NCBI GenBank assembly: GCA_000697335.1 | Contig: JNEM01006226.1 | Span: 1 to 14,772, forward strand | DNA: 14,772 nucleotides | Direction of reading: 5' to 3' | Source of the DNA: Conidiobolus incongruus B7586 | Lineage: Eukaryota > Entomophthoromycota > Entomophthoromycetes > Entomophthorales > Conidiobolaceae | Shown here: one piece after another, positions 1 to 10,483 of the stretch | Numbering within the stretch: position 1 is the stretch's first letter | Layout: each line of letters starts with the position of its first letter | The notes under the pieces: generated by a model | What the model was told of the DNA's origin: nothing | Databases searched by the model: none | What the model saw: the letters and a program-made list of their open reading frames with translations, nothing else | Position numbers and translations under genes: made by a program

Positions 1-358
1 GATAAAATTAAATAATTAAATAAATAAATTTAATTTTATATAATATAAAAAAATTAATATAAAGTTACTGGGAGAAATTATATATATCAATATTTAATAA
101 TTCTAACTTATTTAAAAAGATACTTTATATTATTATAAGAATAAATAAATAACAACAAGTTAAAAAATTAAATTCAGTTTATAATTAAAGAAATATTTGT
201 TTAATTAAAATAATATAATTGCTTATAAATTTGAGGTATTTTTTAAAGATATAGTTTGAAAATAAATTATTATATAGATATTTATTTATATAATAATATA
301 TTAAATATTTTGTTTTTAGACTCATTAGAATTTGATTGAAATACTAAGATTAATTTAA

Positions 359-398
359 CTTCAGAGATAAATTTTATATTCTCAAAATTTCTCTGAAG
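359..398. repeat. Inverted repeat able to form a 15-bp hairpin
   Basis: CTTCAGAG (359-366) is the exact reverse complement of CTCTGAAG (391-398), and AAATTTT (369-375) of AAAATTT (384-390). Folded as RNA or as single-stranded DNA this gives 8 plus 7 paired bases with a two-base bulge (367-368) and an eight-base loop. It lies far from any gene I can call, so no role as a terminator or leader is evident. It could be the remnant of a small inverted-repeat element or chance in AT-rich DNA; the G+C-containing outer arm makes chance less likely than for a pure A/T stem. Confidence 0.55.
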
Positions 399-2038
399 AA
401 GTTTAAACCTTGAGCTATTTATATTGAAATTTGTATCAATAAATCAATTTAGCATTAGTTTGCCAAAATTATAATATTTTGCTTAACTTTTATATAAAAG
501 AATGAGAGATTTGATTTTCACGTTTTAAGTATTATAAAAAATAATAACAAAAGCTCTACAATGTTTGATATTATATATACAATTATAATATAGTAATTAT
601 TAATTACAGCCAAATTCAATTCAAAGTTCATATATAGATTAAATATTATCCATAAATAATTTCATCATTAAGGTAATAATCATTGATAATTAACTTCTTT
701 TGAAAATGCTTATTGAAAATAGAAATTTACAATCATTACATATATTCAAAATAGTTATATTCAACACATCAATTTATTGCAAGTTTAACAAAAATATTAA
801 TTGCCGATCTACATATTAAGCTAAAATTCAATTTTTTATTACTATTATTGCATTATTTTCTCAAAATGAGTTACGATATGAAATCAGTTGAACTGAATTT
901 TCACAAATAATTGAATATTAATTAATTGAAGATTGGTTATTTTCAGATTTGATTTTGATGGATAATTCTTAAGTGTTGATGTTTTTATATTGACTACATT
1001 AATTATTCTTAATTTTAAATAAGGTTATCATATTCGTTCTCATTCAACCTTTAATAATAATTAATAATTAAAAATAAAATCTATAATATCCATTTATATT
1101 AAAACTAATTAAATCATAAAATGATATTAAAAGAGAACACCAAGAGTAATAATAATTTTTTGGTATCCGTCATTTAAAAGATAGTGTCATCTTAATCTTT
1201 ACTTAATCCAATATTAAATTGGGAATACATATAAACTATAAGGTCAATATACACACAAAGATTATGTTCCATTAATTGTAACACTTCAACAATCAACATA
1301 ATGGACATTCTGTCACCAAGTGCTGACCAATTTAAATTTACTAAGTAATATTCTGAATAGAATTTAGGTAGAAAAATAAAGTATTTTATATATCCTAGTT
1401 GAATTCACTAACTAGTAGTTAAATGAAAATTAAAAAATATTTAATAATAAATTGTTATATTTTAAATATCATCAATATGATTAACTGAAAAAGTATGATT
1501 ACATTCAAACATCAAACAATTAAAAGTTTTCAGTTAATTCGAAGTTCAATTTTCGAAAACAATTATATAATAAAAGGATAATGGTATCATATAAGGTAGT
1601 GATATCCAATTAAATCTAGCTATTTAATAAATTATCCAATTCTTTCCAATTTATTTTTATCTAGTTTAAATATAAAAAGCATAATGCATGGTGAGTTATA
1701 ATCAACTTTGATACCTATATTGAAATTATTATAAGCAGCATAAATTGTTTATTTTTTTTAATATTTGAAAATGATATTAATATGTTTAATCATAGTAAAA
1801 AATTTTTTAATATAGAATATATTATTTTTAAAAATATTAGATTTATTAATTTCATAAACATTTGAGTAATCCTTAATCTCAAAATATATAGATAATAATT
1901 AATATTATAAAAAATATACAATGGTTATAATATATTTGCAATGATTGTAAGACTAGTAAAATTGAAAATAGTGTACGCTAATAAAGATACAATAGAAAAA
2001 TAGGACAATATTTACTTCGCAGTTCAATTAAACTCTGA

Positions 2039-2197
2039 ATAAGACTGGAAGAAATTAGGATATCGCAAATTATAGGCTATTATCAAATTTCATTAAATAA
2101 ATTTTCATCCCACCTGTTTGAAGATTATCGAATTAGGCAAGTTCCTGATGGTGACATTGATGTTATGTTAGCTTATATTAATCTTATTAGAAATATT
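2039..2197 (+). other. Faint coding-like patch, possibly a gene or element relic
   Basis: This is a 53-codon stop-free run with no usable start, in a local rise of G+C compared with the surrounding spacer. The translation has a protein-like mix of residues rather than the usual N/I/K/Y noise, for example the stretch FEDYRIRQVPDGDIDVML. I do not recognise a family. It may be the relic of a decayed gene or transposable element, or chance: runs of this length are not rare in this AT-rich window. It is broken at both ends, and no splice-site arrangement that I could find links it to neighbours. Confidence 0.2.
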
Positions 2198-2879
2198 TAA
2201 CAGTCCAAATAGAAAATCATAGAAAAAATTTAATTAATATGTGTACATAACAACCAAAATAACGATAAATCTAGAAAATAAAATATGTCGATATTTAATC
2301 AATAAATGAATAATTAACCTTTTGTATAAATATGATTATTATAGTATTGGATTATCAATAAACATATCATTAGTTTAGGTTTAACTGAAATTACTGTTGA
2401 AAATCTGTCTTTATGAAATTTGAGCTTTTTGTTTGAATCATGTAAATTCAGTTGTTCAAATGAAACATAATTGTAAGTAAAACGAATTCTATTAGTATTA
2501 AACAGCTCAACATTCATACATTAATTTAAAAATAGCACGAGAATAATGGATGAATATTGATATCAATTGAATGTGTAAATAATATAATTCACCAAAATTT
2601 TGAATATCTCCTTTCCCAATTCAGCGAATTCCTTGAGTCATTCTCATTGTATTAACTTTTTAGTTTATAGCAATGTAATTTATTAAGGAATGTCCATAAT
2701 CTTAGTCCGATAGATGTATTAAATTTAAAAAATGTAATTTTAGAGATTCAGATCTAGGCTTGTAAAAATAAAAATTTAATATATCAGTTATAGATTAACA
2801 AATCACAACTCATTAATTGATATAAGAAATGAATAAGCACGCAATTTTATGCTAAATTAACGAAATGTGATAGAGAAAT

Positions 2880-3000
2880 CCAATTTGGGGAGTGATTAAA
2901 TAATTGAAATTCTATCAGAAAGAAAATGTGATCTTGATTTATAATATTCTGAGATGCTGACGTGAGATTTGCTAAGACCCTTTTGGGTTTACATATATAA
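2880..3000 (+). promoter_or_regulatory. Candidate promoter of the sulfate permease gene
   Basis: Three recognisable elements precede the permease in order: CCAAT at 2880-2884, TGACGTGA at 2958-2965 and TATATAA at 2994-3000, with the ATG at 3137. TGACGTGA is one base from the palindromic bZIP/CRE site TGACGTCA. Between it and the TATA box lies a small inverted repeat, ACCC-TTTT-GGGT (2977-2988). In yeasts and Neurospora, sulfate permease genes are switched on under sulfur limitation by bZIP factors (Met4 with Cbf1, or CYS3), so a bZIP-like site here is sensible. That link is inference: the site is not the exact CYS3 consensus nor a CACGTG box. The block is richer in G+C than the DNA before it. 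Confidence 0.45.
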
Positions 3001-3136
3001 TGCCAGTTTCTGTATTGACTATTTATTTATTCAATTTTGTTAAGCTATTCTCTAGTTGATTGGAATAGTATATACTCACCTTATTTATTCATATCTATAT
3101 CTTTTCTATTTAATATTATTGATTCAATCCAATACT

Positions 3137-5386
3137 ATGGCTGTAAGCTCGCCTAAAGTGGATCATTCACCATATCATAACAATGAGGATTACATTAACC
3201 CTTTAAAGCCCTCTCAACTTAAACAAACCGTTAGATCACTTACAACTACCATTCGCAACGAGGCTCCTGAATATTTCTCAAGCTTCCTTCCTTCTCTCAA
3301 ATGGTTTCCAAAGTACAATCGCAGATGGCTCATTGGTGATGCAATTGCTGGTTTGACAGTCGGTGCTATGGTTGTGCCACAGTCTTTGGCCTATGCCAAG
3401 TTGGCTGGATTGCCAGTAGAGTACGGCTTATACACTGGTTTCGTTGGTGTCATGCTTTATGCTGCCTTTGGTACAAGTAGAGAAATTTCCGTTGGGCCTA
3501 CTGCTGTGCTTAGTTTGATGGTTGGTACAGTTGTGCATGATGTTACCAAACGCTCTGATTTCACCAACGAACAAGTTGCTCTTGCTCTCACCTTCATGTC
3601 TTCTTTAATAACACTTTTTTTGGGTATTTTCAGATTAGGTATTGTTATGGATTTGATTCCAAATCCTGTTATTATTGGCTTTACAACGGGTTCTGCCTTT
3701 ACTATTTTGCTAACACAGGTTGCTACACTGCTTGGTATTCCAAATGTTTCTTCTAATGATGCCACCCATATTATTATCCGTAATATTTTCGTAAACATCC
3801 CAAAGTTGAACTGGATAGATTTGGTGTTTGGGCTGGCTGCCCTTATTTTCCTGTTGTTGATTGCCTTTGTTTCCAAGAGACTTTCGAGAAGATTTGCCTG
3901 GGCTCATTTGCTCCAGATTTCTTCCAATGCCATCACTGTAATCCTTTTCACTTTAATTGCCTATCTTATTTTCTTAGGCAATCCTAAATTTGCTCTCAAA
4001 ATTGTTAAAACTGTACCTCAAGGATTTAAACTAGCTTCTCCTCCTACTGATATCAATCTCTGGAATGCTATTGGTGTCCAATTATTACCAACCACTGTTG
4101 TATGTATTTTAGAGCACGTCGCTTTGTGTAAGGCTTTCGCTCGTCAAAGTGGCTATCAGATCAATTCCTCCCAAGAAATATTCGCTCTCGGAGCCACTAA
4201 CTTAGTCGCTACTTTCTTCTCTGCATATCCCGCTACTGGATCCTTCTCCAGATCAGCCGTCAAAGCTAAATCAGGTGTACGTACTCCATTTGCTGGTATG
4301 TGGACTGGTGCTTTAGTTTTAATGGCTCTTGGATTTTTAACTCCCGCCTTCTATTATATTCCCAACCCAGTACTCTCTGCTATTATTATTACTTCCGCCT
4401 CCAGCCTGATCACAGATAAGGAGACTTTGATTAATCTTTACAAAGTTCAGCCCATTGACTTTTTGGTTTGTATTGTTGGTATCCTAGTCACTTTTTTTGC
4501 TGGTTCAGAAGCCGGCATTGCAGCTGCAGTTGCACTCAGCTTCTTGAATTTGATCTTGAAATTGGCTCGTCCTCAGCTATATACTTTAAAGAGCTTGGTT
4601 GACAGACCTGATGTTTATGTTGACATTATTCATACTGATCATAAGACTGAAACAGCTGTTCCCGGTGTGATTATTATTAAGCCTCAAGAATCACTTATTT
4701 TCCCCAACGTCGATTATTTTAGAGATGCTGTCATTGATAAAGTTTTAATCGAAACTCGATCTGGGGCTATTCCACTTCCAGTTCATGACAAACTATGGTC
4801 AGATGACTTGGAAGCCAGAGGTGAAAAATTGAGAGCAAAAAGAGCTAAACTGGAAGGAAGGCCTCCTGTCGATTCCTCTTCACTTCCATTTCTTAAAGCT
4901 GTAGTCTTCGACTTCAGCGCTGTAAATCAAATTGATTCTTCAGGTCTCCAAGGTCTCTTTGACTTGAGAGATATGCTCTCTAAGTATGCTGGCGTTGATA
5001 AAAACTCACCCAATGCCATCAAACTCGATTCAGCTAAAGTTGAGTTTAGGAAAGAAGAAGAACCCAAGAATGAGGCTGATAAGATTACAGAAGACTTTGA
5101 GCACTGCATTGAATCACCAAGTTCATCAATTACCTATGAAGAAACCTCGCAATTTGAATTTCATTTCGTTACTCTTCATAGGGATGTTCAGCGCGTACTT
5201 GAATTGTCCAAGATCACATACCCCATTGCTCCTATTTTGCCAGTTAACTTTGAATACCCCGAAAATACTCCTCTTGTCAGCCAAGGGCCCAGTAAATTCG
5301 TGCATCTCACAGTTCAAGATGCAGTGGACCAAATTAAACTGGATTTGGATATTTTCCAAAGGGCAGCTACTCCTACCAGACCCTAA
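3137..5386 (+). CDS. SUL: Sulfate permease, SulP/SLC26 family with C-terminal STAS domain
   Basis: Plasma-membrane sulfate transporter of the fungal Sul1/Sul2/CYS-14 type, bringing sulfate in for cysteine and methionine synthesis. It is one exon of 749 residues, close to Neurospora CYS-14 and shorter than the yeast proteins. A hydrophilic N-terminal segment (about 1-60) is followed by many hydrophobic spans (about 65-475). The SulP signature lies at 93-116 (PVEYGLYTGF...GTSRE) with SVGPTAV next to it, and GSFSRSAVKAKSGVRTPFAG is at 368-387. A STAS domain covers about 509-735: VVFDFSAVNQIDSSGLQGL at 589-607 is its central loop, and an acidic, serine-rich insertion of about 55 residues follows (617-672). 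The start is the ATG at 3137, with A at -3 and G at +4. The frame is open back to 3056, but that part has no ATG and is closed by an in-frame TAG at 3053-3055. Family assignment is very secure; the exact substrate is inferred from the fungal relatives. Confidence 0.95.
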   Translation: MAVSSPKVDHSPYHNNEDYINPLKPSQLKQTVRSLTTTIRNEAPEYFSSFLPSLKWFPKYNRRWLIGDAIAGLTVGAMVVPQSLAYAKLAGLPVEYGLYTGFVGVMLYAAFGTSREISVGPTAVLSLMVGTVVHDVTKRSDFTNEQVALALTFMSSLITLFLGIFRLGIVMDLIPNPVIIGFTTGSAFTILLTQVATLLGIPNVSSNDATHIIIRNIFVNIPKLNWIDLVFGLAALIFLLLIAFVSKRLSRRFAWAHLLQISSNAITVILFTLIAYLIFLGNPKFALKIVKTVPQGFKLASPPTDINLWNAIGVQLLPTTVVCILEHVALCKAFARQSGYQINSSQEIFALGATNLVATFFSAYPATGSFSRSAVKAKSGVRTPFAGMWTGALVLMALGFLTPAFYYIPNPVLSAIIITSASSLITDKETLINLYKVQPIDFLVCIVGILVTFFAGSEAGIAAAVALSFLNLILKLARPQLYTLKSLVDRPDVYVDIIHTDHKTETAVPGVIIIKPQESLIFPNVDYFRDAVIDKVLIETRSGAIPLPVHDKLWSDDLEARGEKLRAKRAKLEGRPPVDSSSLPFLKAVVFDFSAVNQIDSSGLQGLFDLRDMLSKYAGVDKNSPNAIKLDSAKVEFRKEEEPKNEADKITEDFEHCIESPSSSITYEETSQFEFHFVTLHRDVQRVLELSKITYPIAPILPVNFEYPENTPLVSQGPSKFVHLTVQDAVDQIKLDLDIFQRAATPTRP

Positions 5387-5435
5387 ATTATCTAATAACT
5401 CTTTTTAATTGTATTATTTTTTACTCTTGTACATC

Positions 5436-5441
5436 AATAAA
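5436..5441 (+). terminator. Polyadenylation signal AATAAA after the permease
   Basis: AATAAA lies 50 bases after the TAA stop, preceded by a T-rich tract (5402-5430). The spacing is normal for a 3' end signal. In DNA this AT-rich the hexamer is common, so only its position speaks for it. Confidence 0.5.
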
Positions 5442-6618
5442 TTATTTAATTGAATCATTTATTAAAATTCACTATTTTTGAATTTCATCTATTCAATATA
5501 TATTCAATACTATTTGTTTACTATTCATATGATGAATGTTATAATTTAAAATTTATTATTTCGATTTATCGAATTGAATTTAAATTGGTTGAATAATTAA
5601 TTTCATTATATAATGATTTAATATGAAATACTTACATATTAGTACTCTATTCATTCATGACTAGAATTTATGGTTTTCGTATTTACTAAAAATTATTAAA
5701 TATACAATATGGGATCTATACTATTAAGATTACTTATTATGTTGGTATCGAATAAATATAACCGATCTATTTGAAATATTTGTTATAATGCATATTATAT
5801 TATAGTAATTTTGTTCGAATCATGCTGAAATCATAATTAATTTTATTAACCTCTTAGTTATTGTCTAATGTAGCCTATTATATATTTAATTAAACCAAGC
5901 GAATCCAAATAAAAACCACATTGATTTTTATAGTTCACTCTGTCTATCGATTTGAAATAATCAATTATACTTGAACTTTTGATATTACATATTTATGTTC
6001 ATTTTACCTTAAATCATTAAGTATACTGGAATTTCATAAAATTTAGAATTATTTAATATTTATATAAAACAATAACTAAACAATTAGAATCAATTATGAT
6101 ATCATCAATGATTTTTGGCAACCATGGCCAAATAAATATATCGTACATATCAATTGTCACAAAATTGTTGCATATTCATATTGCACCATTTAAATATTAT
6201 GAAACAATTTAAGTATTCTTTTCAATTCTACTGAAAAAAAATTACTGAAGTATTTTTCTATCATGATAAGAGATACATAGGAGTATTTATCGCATACACT
6301 ATTTAGTACAATTTAATTTATGCAAGTTTTGGATTTGAATAGGAATATCATAGAATCAAGTTCAAATAATATTATGTGCTATTAGTTATTCTTTTAATTA
6401 AAATTAATTAAATCGTCTAATCTGATTCTATATAATAATTAATAAAATTATAATATTCATCATTCCATTAATTTATGGGAATTACTAATATTTTCTAATA
6501 TAAAATTATATATTATCTAACATTCTAAAAATCTTGTAATAGTTGTAAAAATACCTTAGTTATTTACTGACATCCTTAAAATATATATGATTATATCAAA
6601 AAACTTCATAAAATTTAG

Positions 6619-6875
6619 TTATATAATCATACTCTTAATGTTTTTCACCTTTAGCTTTTGCCAAAATACATTTTTTAATAGTTTCATTGAATTAGTAAAT
6701 ATATCTGTTATGATAAATGAAAATACATTGTCCAAATTATCCAATAATATTTTGTAATTCAATGCTATTATATTTATTGACATTTGCATTATTAATTAAT
6801 CTGACTAAAAATACAATTCCACATCAATATACATATATTTTGGATATTCATCATAAAAAATAATCCTAAAATATC
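6619..6875 (-). mobile_element. Fossil Ty1/copia-type retrotransposon, RNase H remnant
   Basis: A minus-strand frame contains, in the order and roughly the spacing of copia-type pol C-termini, an IIFYD block, then the K...YIDVELYF block (the KHIDV(E/R)YHF landmark of copia RNase H), then TDIFTNSM (the ADIFTK landmark), then a short F...KL.V tail before the frame ends. Upstream sequence in the same frame to about 7010 may belong to it. No reverse transcriptase motif, integrase, primer site or LTR was found, so its true ends are unknown. The element is broken throughout, with roughly several to a dozen interruptions, and looks old. The landmark residues are short and the surroundings AT-rich, so the family call is moderate only. 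Confidence 0.45.
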
Positions 6876-8103
6876 AATCCTATTTTATATTGAACAATTC
6901 AACAATTATATTTAAGTAATTGTGAAAAACATTTATTGTGATAATTGGATTGAATATTTTGATTTGGAATAATTTGGTCATAATATGAATAACAGGACAT
7001 CCAAATAGAGTTTAAATTTGATATTGAATTAATATTCAGTTTCATAACTTTATTAACTAAAGTATATAGGAATTAATATTACAAAGTTTAAAATTTGATT
7101 ATATAAGTTTAAAGAGAAGCAAAACTATTAAATAGTTTAATAAACATACTCACCAAGTTGATTTAAATAATAAATAATATTCATTCATTAAATTAAATTT
7201 TAGCATTAGAGACTTAAACAGATAATAAAAAATTATCCATTTTTATAACTAATATAAATTCATTAATTTTATTGATCAAATTAACATTGGCTCAATATAA
7301 TTAACTAAATAATCTCAATCATTAAAAATTTTGGATTAAACAATAAATATTGATTTAAATATTGTATAAATTGCTTAATTTAGCCTTTATACACTATTCA
7401 AAAACATATTATAATATAGAAAATTTTGAAAATACAAAAGATCAAAGTTTAAATATAATCTATTGAATTTAGGAAATAGAGCATATATCTTACATAATTC
7501 TTAGTAATAAAAGAAAATACATAGTTTTATATTAAATTAATAAAAGAATATAAATTTATTTTTTTAATATTACATCATTTAATCAATATTATTATTACAT
7601 TATGTGAAATTTGAAATATTTAACAATAGAGTAAATCTTCTATTCTAAAAAGAATTATGTTATATTTCAAAATTAACTACCCTTCTAAATATGATAGTTA
7701 AACAAATATTATTTCTATTTTGAGTTGTCTTTGTCAATCTATAATTAAAGGATATTCTTTGTTAGATATATCATTCACTGAATCAACTATTTAAATAAGT
7801 ATATGAATAAATAATTTACTAAATCATATTACGAGTACTTTTCTAACAACAATTTTTAATCATAAAACTTATTATAAAATAGAACAGTTATATATAAAAT
7901 AATTAAATGATCTAAATTCATCAAAATAAAATTGATATTTAAATTTTATAATCATAGTAGTTTATTATTAACTAATAATCAAGTTTGATGAAAAGTGATC
8001 ATAAATATAATTGAACGTAGTGAAAAAAAATATTATTTGTTTAAAATAAAAAAATATTCATTATAAAAAATATTTAATGAAAAAGTGAACTAAATCTTAA
8101 TAT

Positions 8104-10419
8104 TTACTTTGATTCATCTCTTCCTAATTGTAATAAAGCAAGTTTCTCAGCAGTCAGCTGTAATTTGTATTTGGTCTTGGCAATAGACTCATTTTGGGCA
8201 TATAGCTGTCTCTCTAACTGATATCTACTATTGTTGATTGATTCCATTCTACTGATGAATTCATTGGAGACTGTAATGGCCTTGGGTTGGGACTGAACCA
8301 GTTGTAATCTAGCCTTAAAGTCATCAATCTTGTTTTGAATAGCAATTTTATCTGCATTAAAAGTGGCCAAAAGGTGGTCAAATTGCTGAAGAGGAGATTT
8401 GGATTCTAAAAGAATTAGCTCTTCGTTCTTTTTAATGCATGCAGCCATTTTTAATCGAAGCGACTGTTCCATTTGTTTAGCTTTCTGGAGTTTGGCATTG
8501 AGTTCATTGCTGTAATCAGCTTGGATCATTGATTCAATGATATTTGATTTCACGAATTCTAGCAGTTTTAATTGACGGCGATATTCTAGATCAATTAATT
8601 CCCAGCGATAGGTTGTATTGAATTGATCCTGCTGAAGCTCAATCAAACGTTTAAGGAGGATGTCGTAATGGGCTTGGAAGCTTGCCATTAAGGATTCATT
8701 GGTCTGAGAGGTTTGCAAATTAGGACATGCAGGGAGAGCTTGACTGAAAATTTCAGATGGAGCAAAAGGCTCATTGGGCAGATGTGATGATTTTAAGTAC
8801 GATCTGATGTCACGAACAGAGCTCTTAATATTAGATTTGTTAGAGCATAAATTTAAAGTAGATTTAGGAGTAAATTCATATGTAATAAGTTCGTCTTCGT
8901 TGAGTAAAAAAAGTTTGTCGTGAGTGGCTAAAATATGCGCCAATGGATGGATGCTTGATTGAGAAGGATTGTTCAAAATAAATAGCCCATGAGTTCCATT
9001 AGTAATGTTTGCAATAAAGTCGGTGGTCAAAGCAGTTTTTGCATCTGAAGATTCTCCCTTTAAACAGGTTTGTAACGTGCAAAACCATGATGCAACATTC
9101 CAGTGGTAGATAGCAGTTTGATGCTTCAACACCAATCCATCTTCTACATGTATAGTGGTTAATGGCTGATCTTTATCAGGTTGCGCTGGATCTTGTAAAT
9201 TAAATCCTTCAAGTCCACATAGTTGCCACTGCTCCTTATCATTTGAAGAATCTTGTTCAATCCATTGAGGGGAGATGCTTTTGAGAGGTAAGAATGCTTC
9301 GATGCGAGCATTGGTGTAAGTAATAGCAATAATATCAACGGTAGGACCCTGGATCCAGTGAATACTTTGAGGCAAATTGAGCCTGTCACTGACTAAAGGA
9401 GGACTAAACTTAATTGGTCCTTGTAATTTTGGTGCAATTGTATAAATGGGATGATGTAAGTGAACGCTAACCTCAGTTAAATCGGGGTTTGTTTCAAGAT
9501 CTGTGTTAGATTTCAAGTTATCCTGGCATTGGACGAGAAGCTCTTTAAGCCATGAGTCCATTACTGGGTTGTATTCACCCGATAATTGTAACTCGTAAGC
9601 TAAGGATTCCAAAGCAACACGATTCAATCGAGCCAATTTAGGAAGAAAAGGGCAAATTAAGAAAGGCTTTCCTGATACGGTCAACAATAGTAATGTGTAT
9701 TGTTCCCATCCGTCGCCTTTACCAAAACAAAATCCAACAAATTTAGATTCCAAAACTTTTGTACCAAAGCCAAGATTCACTTTTCTCTGCTTTTTTCCAA
9801 TCAACTTCATGTCATCAGCGATTAGATCATAAGTCAATTCTGGTTTATCGTTATTTAAAGTCAAATTGAACATTCTTAGAATGCCGTCATGGGTTAAAGT
9901 GACTAGATGATCATTATACAAGCTAAGAGGATGCCATTCAACTTGAACAAGTTTGGAATCTTCATGATCAGAGTAATATTCTTCGCCAACTCTGTATGCT
10001 CTGTAATAAATTGGCAATTGTTAGAAAAAATCTAATAAAGGAAAAAATTTGTATGTAATTTACTTGATCAAAGGAACAGGGTCAGGCTTCAATATGTCTG
10101 AAGGAGTTGGAGCTCTGATCCACCATACCTCATATTTTCCGACTATCGCAATTTTACTTTCATCATGGTTTACAACAAGTTTATAGACATCGAAATGATT
10201 CATTTTTAAACCAAGTAGCTATAATAATGAATTTAATATTTTAATAGATATATATGCACTCTGATAAGATACCTTGAAATCAATTGTAGCTTCAAATGGA
10301 TTGGAAGGAGTGGAATTTAAACACCATACTTTAAGATGGTTTTTAATATACTGCACCCCAAACTGGTTATACAATACACAAGTAGGATTAGACGTAGGTT
10401 CAAACAAAGGTTTATGCAT
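8104..10419 (-). CDS. NUP82: Nup82/Nup88-like nucleoporin, three exons
   Basis: Cytoplasmic-face nuclear pore protein that in yeast and animals anchors the mRNA-export platform (Nup159/Nup214, Nsp1/Nup62). Exons on the minus strand are 10419-10273 (49 codons), 10218-10064 and 10000-8104. Introns are 10272-10219 (54 bases, phase 0) and 10063-10001 (63 bases, phase 2). The spliced product is 732 residues, matching yeast Nup82 (713) and human Nup88 (741). The N-terminal part is beta-propeller-like and carries the family hallmark KLVQVEWHPLSLYNDHLVTL at 117-136 followed by DGILRMFNL. The last 190 or so residues (about 540-732) are rich in K, E, Q and L with heptad spacing, as in the family's coiled-coil tail. 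The first six codons of the open frame beyond 10000 lie in intron 2 and begin with TTG, so they are not coding. ATG at 10419 gives exon 1 (MHKPLFEPTS...). Whether it is strictly Nup82 or Nup88 is only naming. Confidence 0.87.
10001..10063 (-). other. Intron 2 of the Nup82-like gene
   Basis: The 63-base intron has 5' GTAAAT and 3' TTTATTACAG. A good branch-site candidate, CTAAC, lies at 10024-10020, with the branch A about 20 bases before the acceptor. Splicing joins PVPLI to AYRVGEEYY through one lysine codon and restores a single frame. The alternative acceptor TTATTAG upstream would put exon 3 out of frame. Confidence 0.85.
10219..10272 (-). other. Intron 1 of the Nup82-like gene
   Basis: The 54-base intron has 5' GTATCT after AAG and 3' TATTATAG. 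It falls between complete codons, after DFK and before LLGLKMN. Reading straight through would end at the TAG of the acceptor itself, giving a 66-residue product. No CTAAC-type branch site is obvious. Confidence 0.8.
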
Positions 10420-10477
10420 TTCGATTAGTTAAAATAAGTTTCAGTTTAGAATGTAATTTTGAATGATCGCAATGGAA

Positions 10478-10483
10478 TTTATA
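10478..10483 (-). promoter_or_regulatory. Possible TATA box of the Nup82-like gene
   Basis: TATAAA on the minus strand lies about 60 bases before the ATG at 10419, next to a patch with slightly more G+C (10450-10500). The match is common in AT-rich DNA, so this is a positional suggestion only. Confidence 0.25.

Larger units (their letters stand above)
1..2879. other. Long AT-rich gene-less spacer
   Basis: No convincing gene is visible on either strand over this stretch. Base composition is overwhelmingly A and T, with stops frequent in all frames. Stop-free runs of 50 to 70 codons occur here, and by simple counting a few such runs are expected by chance in DNA this AT-rich. Two local exceptions are listed separately: a hairpin at 359-398 and a patch of raised G+C with a 53-codon stop-free run at 2039-2197. 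A short ATG-led stretch at 1301 (15 codons, A at -3, G at +4) also sits in slightly richer sequence but does not lead into a recognisable gene. No tRNA, rRNA or CRISPR-like pattern was seen. Confidence 0.6.
5387..8103. other. Long AT-rich spacer between convergent genes
   Basis: The permease and the nucleoporin gene converge on this 2.7-kb stretch, so it needs no promoter for either. No intact gene was found. It is very AT-rich and full of stops in all frames. The one recognisable item is a degraded Ty1/copia RNase H remnant on the minus strand (6619-6875). A small island of higher G+C near 6110-6200 gives a protein-like minus-strand reading but no family that I recognise. The rest is probably old transposon-derived or freely drifting DNA (inference). 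Confidence 0.5.

Noticed and set aside
1301-2300. Idea that TAA/TAG might encode glutamine here, since some spacer patches read better that way
   Set aside because: The real genes in the window end in TAA or TAG exactly at family-expected lengths and use CAA/CAG for glutamine, so the standard code holds. The spacer patches are better explained as decayed or chance sequence.
2314-2517. 67-codon minus-strand frame with an ATG
   Set aside because: It has no recognisable family and spacer-like composition, and frames of this length are expected a few times by chance in DNA this AT-rich. A relic cannot be excluded.
3056-3136. N-terminal extension of the permease by 27 hydrophobic residues
   Set aside because: The extension begins with TTG, not ATG, and an in-frame TAG (3053-3055) closes it. 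The ATG at 3137 has a good context and gives a normal family N-terminus.
3457-5408. Several other-frame open frames inside the permease (60 to 140 codons)
   Set aside because: They are shadows of the SulP reading frame, without family resemblance.
10001-10017. TTG-initiated start of the large nucleoporin exon as a stand-alone 637-residue gene
   Set aside because: These bases are the end of intron 2 (TTTATTACAG). Two upstream exons restore a true ATG and the full family length.
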